Assembly: GCA_963816435.1 (NCBI GenBank)
Contig: CAWFKS010000011.1
Coordinates: 62,001-126,000, forward strand
DNA from: CAWFKS01 sp963816435
GTDB taxonomy: Bacteria; Pseudomonadota; Alphaproteobacteria; Rhizobiales; Rhizobiaceae
Reading direction: 5' to 3'
Length of the DNA: 64,000 nucleotides
In this document: piece by piece, positions 54,775-64,000 of the stretch
How positions within the stretch are numbered: the first letter of the stretch is position 1
Layout: the number at the start of each line of letters is the position of its first letter
Notes under the pieces: model-generated
What the model was told of the DNA's origin: nothing
Seen by the model: only the letters and a program-made list of their open reading frames with translations
The model's database searches: none
Translations under genes and position numbers: made by a program

Positions 54775-57700
54775 CGGGGCGCGACAGCCGCCGGCTCTTC
54801 ACCATTCCGCCCGGCGTCGCCTTCCTGCCGGCGCTCGCCGAGGCGCTGTGGGAGGGGCGGCTGGTGCCGGGCTTCCGCCACGACGGCGACCCCCTGGCGC
54901 TGGCCGACGTCACCATCTACGTGCCGACGCGCCGCGCCGCGCGGGCGCTGCGCACCACCTTCGTCGACATGCTCGGCGGTCGCATCCGCCATCCTGCCGG
55001 TCATCCGCCCGCTCGGCGAGTTCGAGGAAGACGTGGCGCTGTTTTCCGGCGGCCCATCGGCGCTCGACCAGGCCCCGCCGGTCGGCGAGTTCGACCGGCT
55101 GCTGCTGCTGGCGCCGCTGGTCCAGGCCTGGAAGCGCCGCCTGCCCGCCCACGTGGCGGCGAAATTCGCCGAGGAGGTGGTCGTGCCTGCCTCGGCGGCC
55201 GACGCGCTGTGGCTGGCGCGCGATTTGGCCGCGCTCATGGACGAGGTCGAGACGGAAGGCGCCGACTGGGCGCGGCTGGCCGACCTCGTGGAGGGCGAGC
55301 TTGCCGGCTGGTGGCAGGTCACGCTTGAATTCCTCGACATCGTCACGCGCCAGTGGCCGGACGTGCTGTCGGCCATGGACCGCTCCAACCCCGCCGCCCA
55401 CCGCAGCGCCATGATCGAGGCGGAGGCGGAACGGCTGAGACTGTCGCCGCCGTCCGGCCCGGTGATCGCCGCCGGATCGACCGGCTCCATTCCGGCCACC
55501 GCGAAGCTTCTTGGAGCGATCGCCGCGCTGCCGGATGGCGCGGTGGTGCTTCCGGGCCTCGATCTCGGGCTCGACGAGGCCTCGTGGGCAGCCCTCGGCG
55601 TTCCCGAGCCTGCGCCGTCGGTGTGCGGCCATCCGCAGTTCGGGCTTGCCAAGCTGCTGCGGCGCATCGGCGTCGACCGCCGCGAGGTCGAGCCGCTGAC
55701 CAGCCCCGATGCCGCGTTCGCCGCGCGGGCCCGCCTGGTCGGCGAAGCGTTGCGGCCCGCCGAGACGACGGCCGAATGGGCCGGCGAACGCCAGCTAGCC
55801 GAAAAGCTCTCCAACGCGGGCGCGCTCGAAAGGGTGAGCCTGGTCGAGGCACGCGACGAGCACGACGAGGCGCTCGCTGTCGCCGTCGCATTGCGCCGCG
55901 CCGTGGCGGACGGCAAGAGCCGCGCCGCGCTGGTCACCACCGACCGCGAGCTGGCGCGCCGCGTGGCGGCGGAACTCGGGCGCTTCGGCATCCGCGCCGA
56001 CGATTCCGGCGGCTCGCCGCTGGCCCGCACGCCGCCGGCCGTGCTGATGACCATGCTTGGAGAAGCGGTGTTCCGGCCGGGCGACCCGGTGGCGCTTCTC
56101 ACCCTGCTGAAGCACCCGCTGCTGAGGCTCGGCCGCCAGCGCGGCAAGGTACGTGCCGCAGCCGAAACGATCGAGCTGGTGGCGCTGCGCGGCGGCACCG
56201 GGCGACCGGACATCGCGCGGCTCGCCGAGGATTTCGAGCGGCGCCTCGCCGAACATGCCGCGGATCGCGAACCGTTCTGGCTGCCGCGCCTCGCCGTGGC
56301 GGATATCGACGCCGCGCGTGACCTGCTTGCCGCGCTCGCGGCGGCCATCGCGCCGCTGGCGGCGTTCCGTGGACGCGAGACGGTCGAGCTCGGCGAGATG
56401 GCGCGTGCGGCGGTTCGCGCCGCCGAGGAGCTGGCGCGCGACGAGGCGGGCAGCGTCAAGGAACTCTATGCCGGCGACAACGGCGAAAGCTTTGCCGGCT
56501 TCCTGCGCTCGCTCGTCGATGCCGAAACCCGGCTTGAACTGGCCGCCGCCGACTGGCCGGACGTGTTCGCGGCGCTGATCGCCGGCGCGACCGTCAAGCC
56601 GTCGGTCGACAGCGACAGCCGGGTCGCCATCTGGGGCGCGCTGGAAGCCCGCCTGCAGCATGTCGACACCATCGTGCTCGGCGGCCTGAACGAGGGCAGC
56701 TGGCCGCGCCGCGCCGAGCCCGACCGCTTCATGTCGCGCTTCATGAAGGGCGGGCTCGACCTCGAGCCGCCGGAGCGACGCATCGGACAGGCCGCGCACG
56801 ACTTCACCATGGCGCTCGGCGCCCCCACATGTCGTGCTGACGCGCGCGGCGCGCTCCGGCGATGCTCCGGCCGTCCCGTCGCGCTGGCTGCAGCGATTGC
56901 TGACCTTCGTCGGCGAGGACGCGGCGAAGGGGTTGCGGGCTCGCGGGTCCGTGTTGCTCGACTGGGGCCGCGCGCTCGACGCCGCACCCGACATTCCGTC
57001 GGAAAAGCGCCCGCAGCCCGCGCCGCCGCTCGAAGCGCGGCCGAAGCGCTTTTCCGTCACCGAGATCGAGACGCTGCGCCGCGACCCCTATGCTATCTAC
57101 GCGAGGAAGGTGCTGGCGCTGCAGCCGCTCGACCCGCTGATCCGCGACCCCGGCGCGGCCGAACGCGGCATCCTGTTCCACGAGATCCTGCATCGCTTCA
57201 CCGAATCGGGAGTGGACCCGTTCGCGGAGGGTGCGGCCGAGGAACTGCTGGCGATCGCGCGGCGCGAATTCGCGGCAGCCGAGCTGCCGGCCGATGTCGA
57301 GGCGGTGTGGTGGCCGCGCTTTGCGGCGATGGCGCCGAACATTCTCGACTGGGAGCAGGGCCGTGCCGAAACCATCGCCGAACGCTGCGCCGAGGCGATC
57401 GCCACGCGGCTCGAAATAGGCGCGACGGGCGCCACGCTGTCGGGCCGCGCCGACCGGATCGACGTGCTCAAGGGCGGCATGGCCGACATTCTCGACTACA
57501 AGACCGGCTCCACGCCCTCCAAGGTGCAGGCGCATACGCTGGTTTCGCCGCAGCTCGCGCTGGAGGGCGCGCTGCTGATGCGCGGCGCGTTCGCCGAGCT
57601 AGGCAAGCGCACGCCGTCCAACCTCGCCTATGTGCGTCTCAAGGCCAATGGCGAGGTCTTCCACGAGCCGATCCTGGAGTTGAAGGGCGCCAATGCCAGC

Positions 57701-57907
57701 ATCCGCAGCGCCGAGGACCTGGCGGCCGACGCCTGGCGCCGGCTCGACGAGCTGATCGCGCACTACAACGACCCGACCGTCGGCTACCTGTCGCGGGCCC
57801 TGCCGTTTCGCGAGGGCGAGGTGTCGGGCGACTATGACCATCTCGCCCGCGTGCTCGAATGGTCGGCGGGCGGCGACGACGGCGGCGCCGGGGGAGCGGG
57901 CGAATGA
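54771..57907 (+). CDS. addB: Double-strand break repair protein AddB, two frameshifts
   Basis: Subunit of the AddAB helicase-nuclease that resects broken ends for recombination. About 1,044 residues. The N-terminus RRLFTIPPGVAFLPALAEAL and VTIYVPTRRAARAL are typical of the alphaproteobacterial form, VLGGLNEGSWPRRAEPD lies in the middle, and the C-terminal nuclease has FHEILHRF and MADILDYKTGS. Extra bases near 54988 (A in GGTCGCATCC) and near 56824 (CCCCC for CCCC) shift the frame; the joins read GGRSAILPVIRPLGEFEED and GAPHVVLTRAARSG. The length modulo 3 agrees. Confidence 0.9.
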
Positions 57908-60900
57908 GCCGCGAACTCGTCATTCCGGCCGACACGAAGGAGGCGCAGGCGCGCGCCTCCGACCCCCGCAATTCGGCCTGGGTGTCGGCAAATGCCGGCT
58001 CGGGCAAGACGCATGTCCTGTCGCAGCGCGTGGTGCGCCTGCTTCTGGAAGGCACCGAGCCCTCCAAGATCCTGTGCCTCACCTATACGCGCGCGGCCGC
58101 CGCCAACATGTCGAACCGCGTCTTTCGCGATCTCGGGCGCTGGACGCTGCTTCCCGATGCCGATCTGTCGAAGGAGATCGAGAAGATCGAGGGGCACCGC
58201 CCCGATGCCGCGCGCCTGCGCGCCGCGCGCCGGCTGTTCGCCGACGCGCTGGAAACGCCGGGCGGGCTGAAGATTCAGACCATCCACGCCTTCTGCGAGG
58301 CGATCCTCCAGCAGTTTCCGCTGGAAGCCAACATCGCCGGCCATTTCGAGATGCTGGACAGCCAGATGGAGGCGGCGCTGATCGCGGAGGCCCGCCGCGA
58401 CATGATCACCGGCGCCGCCGACGGCGGAGCCGAGGAACTGTCGCGCGCCTTCGCCGACGTGCTGGCGCGCGGCGGCGAAGCCGGGCTCGACGCGCTGCTT
58501 TCCGAGGTCGTCAGCCGCCGTGACGAGCTGCGCGGCTTCATCGACCAGGTCGGTCCGGCTCCCTACGATCCGATCTTCGAGGAGTTCGGTTTCGAGGCGG
58601 ACGAGACCGCGGAACGGCTCGCCGCGTCGGTCTGGCCGCTGCCCGGCTTTCCGCCGGACTACTATCGCGGCTTCGTCGCGGCCGCCGAGGCGACCGATGC
58701 CGCGACCGTGCTCAACAATATCGTTCCGGATGCGAATCGGGCATTCGCGGAGAACGATCCGGTTCGGCGTCTGGATCTGCTGGTCAGGGCGTTCCTGACG
58801 CAGAAATGCGAACGTTACGGAGCCAAAACATTCAAGAAGGCACTGGTTGCGCAGTTGCCCGACCTCCCCGAGCGCTACGAACAGGCGGCTGCTGCCCTGA
58901 TTGCGGCACGCGACCGGCAGGCGCTGTTCGGAATGCTGTCGGTGACGTGTTCGGCGCTCACCATCGCCGACTGGCTGATCGGCCGCTACGAAAGGCTGAA
59001 GAGCGCGCGCGGCTTCCTCGACTTCAACGATCTCATCACCCGCACCAACCGGCTGCTGGCGCGCGCCGACGCCGGCGCCTGGGTGCACTACAAGCTCGAC
59101 CGCGGCATCGACCACATCCTCATCGACGAGGCGCAGGACACGAGCCCGCGCCAATGGGAGGTGATCAAGAGCCTGGCGCAGGAATTCTTTGCCGGCTTCG
59201 GAGCGCGCGACAACGTTCATCGGACGGTTTTTGCCGTCGGCGACGAGAAGCAATCGATCTATTCCTTCCAGGGCGCCGAGCCGGCGGCCTTCGCCGAAAG
59301 CGGATACGAGTTCGCGACCCGCGTTGCGGCGGCGCAGCGGCCGTTCGAGAAGGTGCGCCTCGACTATTCCTTCCGCTCCACCGAGGAGGTGCTTTCGGCG
59401 GTCGACCTGGTGTTTTCGCGCGACGATGTCCGCGCCGGCCTGACGCGCGATCCGCAGGCGATCGAACACCGCGCCATCCGCGCGGCCGAGCACGGCTATG
59501 TCGAGTTGTGGACGTCGCTCAGCCCGCAGCAGGTCGACGAGCCGGACGACTGGCGCCAGTCGATCGACCACGCCTCGGCGCCGGCCGTCATCCTGGCCGA
59601 GACCGTCGCCGAACAGATCAGCCGCTGGATCGCCGACCGCGAGATGATCGAGGGACGCGGACGGCGGCTCGCGGCGGGCGACGTCATGGTGCTGGTGCGC
59701 AAGCGCGACCGCTTCATTCATGCCCTGTCGCGCGCCCTGAAGCAGCGTGGCGTGCCGGTGGCCGGCGCCGATCGCCTTCGGCTCAGCGATCACATCGCGG
59801 TGCAGGACCTGATGGCGCTCGGGCGCTTCGTGCTGCAGCCGCACGACGATCTGTCGCTGGCGGCGCTGCTGCGCAGCCCGGTCTTCGGACTGACCGATGC
59901 TCAGCTGTTCGATATCGCGTGGGGCCGCGGCAAGCCGACCTCGCTCTATTCGGCGCTGCGCGCCGCCGCGGCCGAGGATGAGCGCCTCGCCGGCATCATC
60001 GCCAGCCTCGAGGACTGGCGCGACCAGGCCGGGTTCAAACCGGCCTTCGAGTTCTTCGCCGGCATTCTTTCCGGCACGCCGAAGCGTCCCGGCGTTCGCG
60101 GCAGGCTGACGGCGCGGCTCGGCCGCGACGCCGGCGAGATCCTCGACGAGTTCCTGGCTTTCTGCCTTGCCGCCGAACGCGCCGGCTCGGGCGAACTGGA
60201 AGCGGTGCTGGCGACGCTGGAGAGCGCGGCGCCCGAGATCAAGCGCGAGATGGACCAGTCGCGCGACGAGGTGCGCATTCTCACCGTCCACGCCGCCAAG
60301 GGGCTGGAGGCGCCGGTGGTCTTCCTGGTCGACCCCGGCAGTGCCGCCTTCATCGCCCAGCACATGCCGCGGCTGGTGCGCTTCCGCTCCGACAACGAGC
60401 GGTGGGCGGGCGACGGTTTCCTGTGGCGGGCCGGCAAGGAATTCGACAATTCGTTCTCGCGCGGCCTCGCCGAGCGGCTGAAGGCTGACGGGGAGGCCGA
60501 ATATCGCCGCCTGCTCTATGTCGGCATGACGCGCGCCGAGGACCGGCTGATCGTTTGCGGCTACCACGGCAAGACCGGCCCGCGCGAGGCGACCTGGCAC
60601 GGACTGGTCAAGCAGGCCCTCGACGGCCATGCCGACTGCCGGGAAGTCGACACGCCCGCCGCCTGCGCGCCGGTGCTGCGCTACAAGCTGGGCGAATCGC
60701 GTGTGGAAGCACCCGCCGCCGCACCGGAGCCCGTCTCCGCGACCGAGCCGCTGCCGGCCGAACTGCTGGAGCCGCTGCCGGCGGCAACCAGCCTGCCGCG
60801 GCCGCTTGCGCCGTCGGGGGCATCGGTGCTGATCGAACCCGAGGCCGAGGCGACCGTTTCGACGCTCTCGCCTGTCCTGGACGAAATGGCCGCGACGTCC

Positions 60901-61422
60901 CACGCGGCCGAGCGCGGCACCGCCATGCACCGCCTGCTGCAGATGCTGCCGGATCTGCCCGAGGATCGACGGGACGAGGCGGCGCGGCGATACCTGGGGC
61001 ATTTCGCCTCCGCGTGGTCTGAAGCGGAACGGGAGGCGGCCCGCGATGCGGTCTTCGCGGTTCTGGACGACGAACGCTTCCGGCCGCTTTTCGCCTCCGG
61101 CTCGCGTGCCGAGGTGTCGCTGATGGGCACGATCGAGGTTCGCGGCAAGCCGCGCGCGGTGTCCGGCAAGATCGACCGGCTCGCCGTGACGCCGGGCGAG
61201 GTGCTGATCGTCGACTACAAGACCAACCGCCCTCCGGTGCGCGACCTCGCCGACGTGCCGCCCGGCTATGTCGCCCAGATGGCGCTCTATCGCGCGCTGC
61301 TGGCGCCGCTCTACCCCGGGCACCGGGTCGGCGCCGCGCTGCTTTTCACCGAGGGGCCGCACCTGGTTCCGCTGCCCGGCGAGGTGATGGACGCCGCGCT
61401 TGCCCAACTCACCGGAGCGTGA
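57904..61422 (+). CDS. addA: Double-strand break repair helicase AddA
   Basis: UvrD-like helicase and nuclease subunit, 1,172 residues, intact. Motif I VSANAGSGKTHVLSQRV, Ia LCLTYTRAAAANM, II HILIDEAQDTSPRQW, III VFAVGDEKQSIYSFQGA, IV RLDYSFRST, V VRILTVHAAKGLEAPVVFL, VI YVGMTRAEDRL and the C-terminal nuclease motif VLIVDYKTNRPP. The ATG at 57904 overlaps the addB stop. Confidence 0.95.
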   Translation: MSRELVIPADTKEAQARASDPRNSAWVSANAGSGKTHVLSQRVVRLLLEGTEPSKILCLTYTRAAAANMSNRVFRDLGRWTLLPDADLSKEIEKIEGHRPDAARLRAARRLFADALETPGGLKIQTIHAFCEAILQQFPLEANIAGHFEMLDSQMEAALIAEARRDMITGAADGGAEELSRAFADVLARGGEAGLDALLSEVVSRRDELRGFIDQVGPAPYDPIFEEFGFEADETAERLAASVWPLPGFPPDYYRGFVAAAEATDAATVLNNIVPDANRAFAENDPVRRLDLLVRAFLTQKCERYGAKTFKKALVAQLPDLPERYEQAAAALIAARDRQALFGMLSVTCSALTIADWLIGRYERLKSARGFLDFNDLITRTNRLLARADAGAWVHYKLDRGIDHILIDEAQDTSPRQWEVIKSLAQEFFAGFGARDNVHRTVFAVGDEKQSIYSFQGAEPAAFAESGYEFATRVAAAQRPFEKVRLDYSFRSTEEVLSAVDLVFSRDDVRAGLTRDPQAIEHRAIRAAEHGYVELWTSLSPQQVDEPDDWRQSIDHASAPAVILAETVAEQISRWIADREMIEGRGRRLAAGDVMVLVRKRDRFIHALSRALKQRGVPVAGADRLRLSDHIAVQDLMALGRFVLQPHDDLSLAALLRSPVFGLTDAQLFDIAWGRGKPTSLYSALRAAAAEDERLAGIIASLEDWRDQAGFKPAFEFFAGILSGTPKRPGVRGRLTARLGRDAGEILDEFLAFCLAAERAGSGELEAVLATLESAAPEIKREMDQSRDEVRILTVHAAKGLEAPVVFLVDPGSAAFIAQHMPRLVRFRSDNERWAGDGFLWRAGKEFDNSFSRGLAERLKADGEAEYRRLLYVGMTRAEDRLIVCGYHGKTGPREATWHGLVKQALDGHADCREVDTPAACAPVLRYKLGESRVEAPAAAPEPVSATEPLPAELLEPLPAATSLPRPLAPSGASVLIEPEAEATVSTLSPVLDEMAATSHAAERGTAMHRLLQMLPDLPEDRRDEAARRYLGHFASAWSEAEREAARDAVFAVLDDERFRPLFASGSRAEVSLMGTIEVRGKPRAVSGKIDRLAVTPGEVLIVDYKTNRPPVRDLADVPPGYVAQMALYRALLAPLYPGHRVGAALLFTEGPHLVPLPGEVMDAALAQLTGA

Positions 61423-61511
61423 CAAAACACCCGCTTGAAGCGCCGCACGCGCCACCCCACATGCGCGAAGACCAGAACAATTCCGGTACTGACCGGCTCA
61501 AGGAGACCGAC

Positions 61512-61835
61512 ATGACCACCGTGAAGATCGACAAGGACAATTTCCAGACCGACGTGCTGCAGTCGAGCGAGCCGGTTGTCGTGGATTTCTGGGCCGAATG
61601 GTGCGGCCCGTGCAAGATGATCGCCCCGGCGCTGGAAGAGATCGCCATCGAGCTGAACGGCAAGGTGAAGATCGCCAAGCTCAACATCGACGAGAATCCG
61701 GAGCTCGCCGCGCAGTTCGGCGTGCGCTCGATTCCCACGCTCATGCTGTTCAAGGACGGCGAGCTGGCCGACATGAAGGTCGGCGCGGCGCCCAAGACGG
61801 CGCTCTCGGCCTGGATCGGCGGCGCCGTCGCCTGA
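61512..61835 (+). CDS. trxA: Thioredoxin
   Basis: 107 residues with the active site FWAEWCGPCKMIAP (Cys31, Cys34), the cis-proline SIPTLMLF and FKDGE. The ATG at 61512 (MTTVKIDKDNF) has AAGGAG 8-13 bases upstream. It lies 89 bp after addA, in the addA-trxA-folC-accD order common in rhizobia. Confidence 0.97.
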   Translation: MTTVKIDKDNFQTDVLQSSEPVVVDFWAEWCGPCKMIAPALEEIAIELNGKVKIAKLNIDENPELAAQFGVRSIPTLMLFKDGELADMKVGAAPKTALSAWIGGAVA

Positions 61836-61861
61836 TCGCGGTTTTCGCAGCCTGAATTCGA

Positions 61862-61890
61862 AAAAAGCCCGGCTTCGTGCCGGGCTTTTT
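61862..61890. terminator. Bidirectional terminator between trxA and folC
   Basis: A five-A run, GCCCGGC, loop TTCGT, GCCGGGC and a five-T run form a perfect terminator usable on both strands between the convergent genes. Confidence 0.92.
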
Positions 61891-61913
61891 GCTGTTCCGG
61901 AGTGCCTTCCTGC

Positions 61914-63246
61914 TCAGGTCGGCGGCGTGCCGTTGGCCGTCAGCACCTCGCCGGCCAGGTAGAGCGAGCCGCCGATCAGGATGCGCGGCGGCGCCTCGTT
62001 GGCGTCCCACGTCTCGCGCAGGAGCATCAGCGCGTTTTCGACCGAGCTGACCGGCTCCGCCGACAGCCCCGCCTCCATGGCGCGGGCGGCGAGCTCGACG
62101 TTCGGCACGCCCGCGTCGCTGTTGTTGACCGGTACCGTGTAGACGTGCCGCGCCATGCTCTCGAAGGCGTGGAAATAGCCGGTCTGGTCCTTGGTGTTGA
62201 TCATGCCGCAGATCATGAACAGCGGCCGCGGCGTCTTTTCCTCCTGCTCGACCAGCGCCTCGGCGACGGCCATGCCGGCGCTCGGGTTGTGCCCGCCGTC
62301 GAGCCAGATTTCCGAGCCTTCCGGCGCCATCTCGACCAGCCTGCCGGTGGTCAGCCGCTGCATGCGGCCGGGCCACTCGACGCTCTGCATCGCCCTGTCG
62401 ACGGCGCGGTGGCCGATCTCGAAACCGGCGGCGCGGATCGCCGCGATCGCGGCGGCGGCATTGGCGTATTGATGCCGGCCCGGCAGGCGCGGCGGCGTCA
62501 GGTCCATCAGCCCGGTCTCGTCCTGGTAGACCATGCGGCCGTTTTCCTCGAACGCCAGAAAGTCCTCGCCGTAGACCTGCACCGGGCAGCCGAGCCGGTC
62601 TGCCGTCTCGACCAGCACGTCGCGGGCGGCGTCCACTTCCTGCGCGCCGACCACGACAGGGCAGCCGGGCTTGATGATGCCGGCCTTCTCGACCGCGATC
62701 AGCTCGGCGCGGTCGCCGAGATAGGCCTGGTGGTCGAGCGCCACCGGCATGATCAGCGACACCGCCGGGTGGGCGATGACGTTGGTCGCGTCGAAGCGGC
62801 CGCCGAGCCCGACCTCGACGATCGCGGCATCGGCCGGGTGCTCGGAAAACAGCACGAACATCACCGCCGTGAGGATCTCGAAGACGGTGATCGTCTCGCC
62901 GCGATTGGCCTCGGCCACGCGCGCCACCGCCTCGGCGAGCACGTGATCCTCGACCAGCCGTCCGCCACCCGGGCGCGGCCATCCGGTAGCGCTCGTGCCA
63001 GTGGACGAGATGCGGCGAGATGTGGACGTGGCAGGTGCTTCCGCGCGCCTCCAGCAGCGCCCGCGAGAACGCCGCGGCCGAGCCCTTGCCGTTGGTGCCG
63101 GCGATGTGGATGACCGGCGGCATGTGCCGCTCGGGATTGCCCAGCCGCGCCAGCAACCGCCGGATGCGGTCGAGCGACAGGTCGAATCCCTTCGGGTGGA
63201 GCGCCAGCAGGCGCTCGATTTCCTGTTCGGCGGTGAGCGTGGTCAT
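61914..63246 (-). CDS. folC: Folylpolyglutamate synthase / dihydrofolate synthase, one frameshift
   Basis: It adds glutamate to dihydropteroate and folates. About 443 residues: IHIAGTNGKGSAAAFSRALLE (P-loop, in part), SPHLVHWHERYR, VEVGLGGRFDATNVI, LDHQAYLGD, EKAGIIKPGCPVV and WLDGGHNPSAG. An extra G near 62968 (GGG for GG) breaks the frame at MAAPGGGRLVEDHVLAEAV. The ATG at 63246 gives MTTLTAEQEIERLLALHP. It follows accD on the minus strand. Confidence 0.92.
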
Positions 63247-63286
63247 GACGGCAGTCCGGTGGGTGCGAGCGCGAGGAAGGGGGCGG

Positions 63287-64000
63287 CTATTCGGCGGCGT
63301 CCGCCCGCTGCGTCTCGGGCTGCGCCTCGCCGTCGATCTCAGCCGGGATCGTCTCTTCCGGTTCTTCCTCGGTCGCCGGCGTTTCGGAAACCTTCATCAG
63401 GATCTTCAGCAGCCGCGCCACGGTGCTCCTGAGTTCGAGCCGCGGCACGACCATGTCGACCATGCCGTGCTCCATCAGATATTCGGCCCGCTGGAAACCC
63501 TCCGGCAGCTTCTCGCGGATCGTCTGCTCGATGACGCGCGGGACCGGCGAAGCCGATCAGCGCGCCCGGCTCGGCGATGTGGATGTCGCCCAGCATCGCG
63601 TAGGAGGCGGTGACGCCGCCGGTCGTCGGGTTGGTGAGCACGACGATGTAGGGAAGCCCCGCTTCCTTCAGCCGGTCGACGGCAACAGTGGTTCGCGGCA
63701 GCTGCATCAGCGACAGCGTGCCTTCCTGCATGCGCGCCCCGCCGGAGGCCGCGAACAGCACCATCGGTCGCTTCTGCTCGATCGCCGTCTCGAAGGCCTT
63801 GATGATCGCCTCGCCGGCGGCCATGCCGAGCGAGCCGCCGATGAAGGCGAAATCCTGAACCGTGGCGACGATCGGCAGCCCCTCGACGGTGCCGAGGCCC
63901 GACAGGATCGTGTCTTCGAGCCCCGTCTTGGTCCTGGCGTCGCGCAGCCGGTCGCCGTAGCGCTTCTCGTCGCGGAACTTCAGCGGATCGACAGGGACCT
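63287..64000 (-). CDS. accD: Acetyl-CoA carboxylase carboxyltransferase beta subunit (partial), one frameshift
   Basis: Transfers the carboxyl group to acetyl-CoA in fatty acid synthesis. The window holds the C-terminal part; the zinc-binding N-terminus lies beyond 64000. Seen are FRDEKRYGDRL, FAFIGGSLGMAAGEAI, LFAASGGARMQEG, PYIVVLTNPTTGGVTAS and [21 protein letters not shown]. An extra C near 63545 (CCC for CC) breaks the frame at FAGPR. The C-terminal tail after MKVSETPATEEEPEE is acidic and variable. It is 40 bp upstream of folC. Confidence 0.94.

Noticed and set aside
57832..61455. A 1,207-residue minus-strand open frame opposite addA
   Set aside because: Its protein is low-complexity (Arg, Gly, Ala, His rich) with no motif, while the plus strand carries every AddA helicase motif. 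High GC content opens such antisense frames.

Overview
The window is a high-GC chromosomal segment from an alphaproteobacterium, most likely a member of the Rhizobiales close to the Mesorhizobium/Phyllobacteriaceae group. The evidence is gene content and order: parB-parA-rsmG-mnmG-mnmE-rho-hemJ-hemE next to the ppsR-maf-aroE-coaE-dnaQ-secB block, ChvI/ChvG followed by hprK, EIIA-Man and HPr, a TsaE-AmgK fusion, a DivL-type pseudokinase, and families common in rhizobia (DUF1402, DUF2628). No rRNA, tRNA, CRISPR or insertion sequence was recognised.

Layout. (1) 1-7.6 kb is an accessory sulfate-ester locus. It holds the end of a polyol dehydrogenase, a formylglycine-generating enzyme and a Cys-type sulfatase on the minus strand. 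Divergent from these are an IclR regulator, a TauA/SsuA-type ABC importer and a second Cys-type sulfatase. (2) 7.7-11.8 kb carries a short alpha-glucan phosphorylase, a D-lactate-dehydrogenase-like enzyme and a class V aminotransferase. (3) 11.9-31.2 kb is the replication-origin neighbourhood: holA, parAB, rsmG, mnmG, mnmE, rho, hemJ, hemE, then a 411-bp gap that I call oriC, then ppsR, maf, aroE, coaE, dnaQ, secB, fxsA, a Tim44-like protein, mltA, smr, a small regulator and DUF1402. Five parS-like sites lie here. (4) 31.4-39.1 kb is hslUV, the hisB-H-A-F-E operon with an inserted arginase-family gene, and coaA. (5) 39.2-44 kb holds a PAP2 protein, a roughly 870-bp repeat-rich gap, alkB, arfB and pckA. 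(6) 44.3-49.8 kb is chvI-chvG-hprK-EIIA-HPr-ahcY. (7) 50-64 kb is divL, tsaE-amgK, murU, addB, addA, trxA, folC and the end of accD.

How the parts work together. ParA/ParB and the parS sites segregate the origin that lies between hemE and ppsR; clustered GANTC sites there suggest CcrM control of initiation. DivL further along belongs to the same cell-cycle network. AmgK and MurU form a peptidoglycan-recycling pair, and MltA supplies lytic activity. ChvIG and the HprK/EIIA/HPr set link envelope stress to carbon status, with pckA next door. The sulfatase locus is self-contained: importer, two sulfatases, their activating enzyme and a regulator.

Quality caveat. About thirty single-base insertions, many lengthening a short homopolymer, split otherwise intact genes. 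They are densest from 11.4 to 20.9 kb and almost absent from 31 to 54.9 kb. In each split gene the total length modulo 3 matches the number of insertions inferred. The affected genes include ones normally essential (rho, accD, parB, holA), so I treat these as sequence errors, not pseudogenes, and give gene spans from the true start to the true stop across the shifts.
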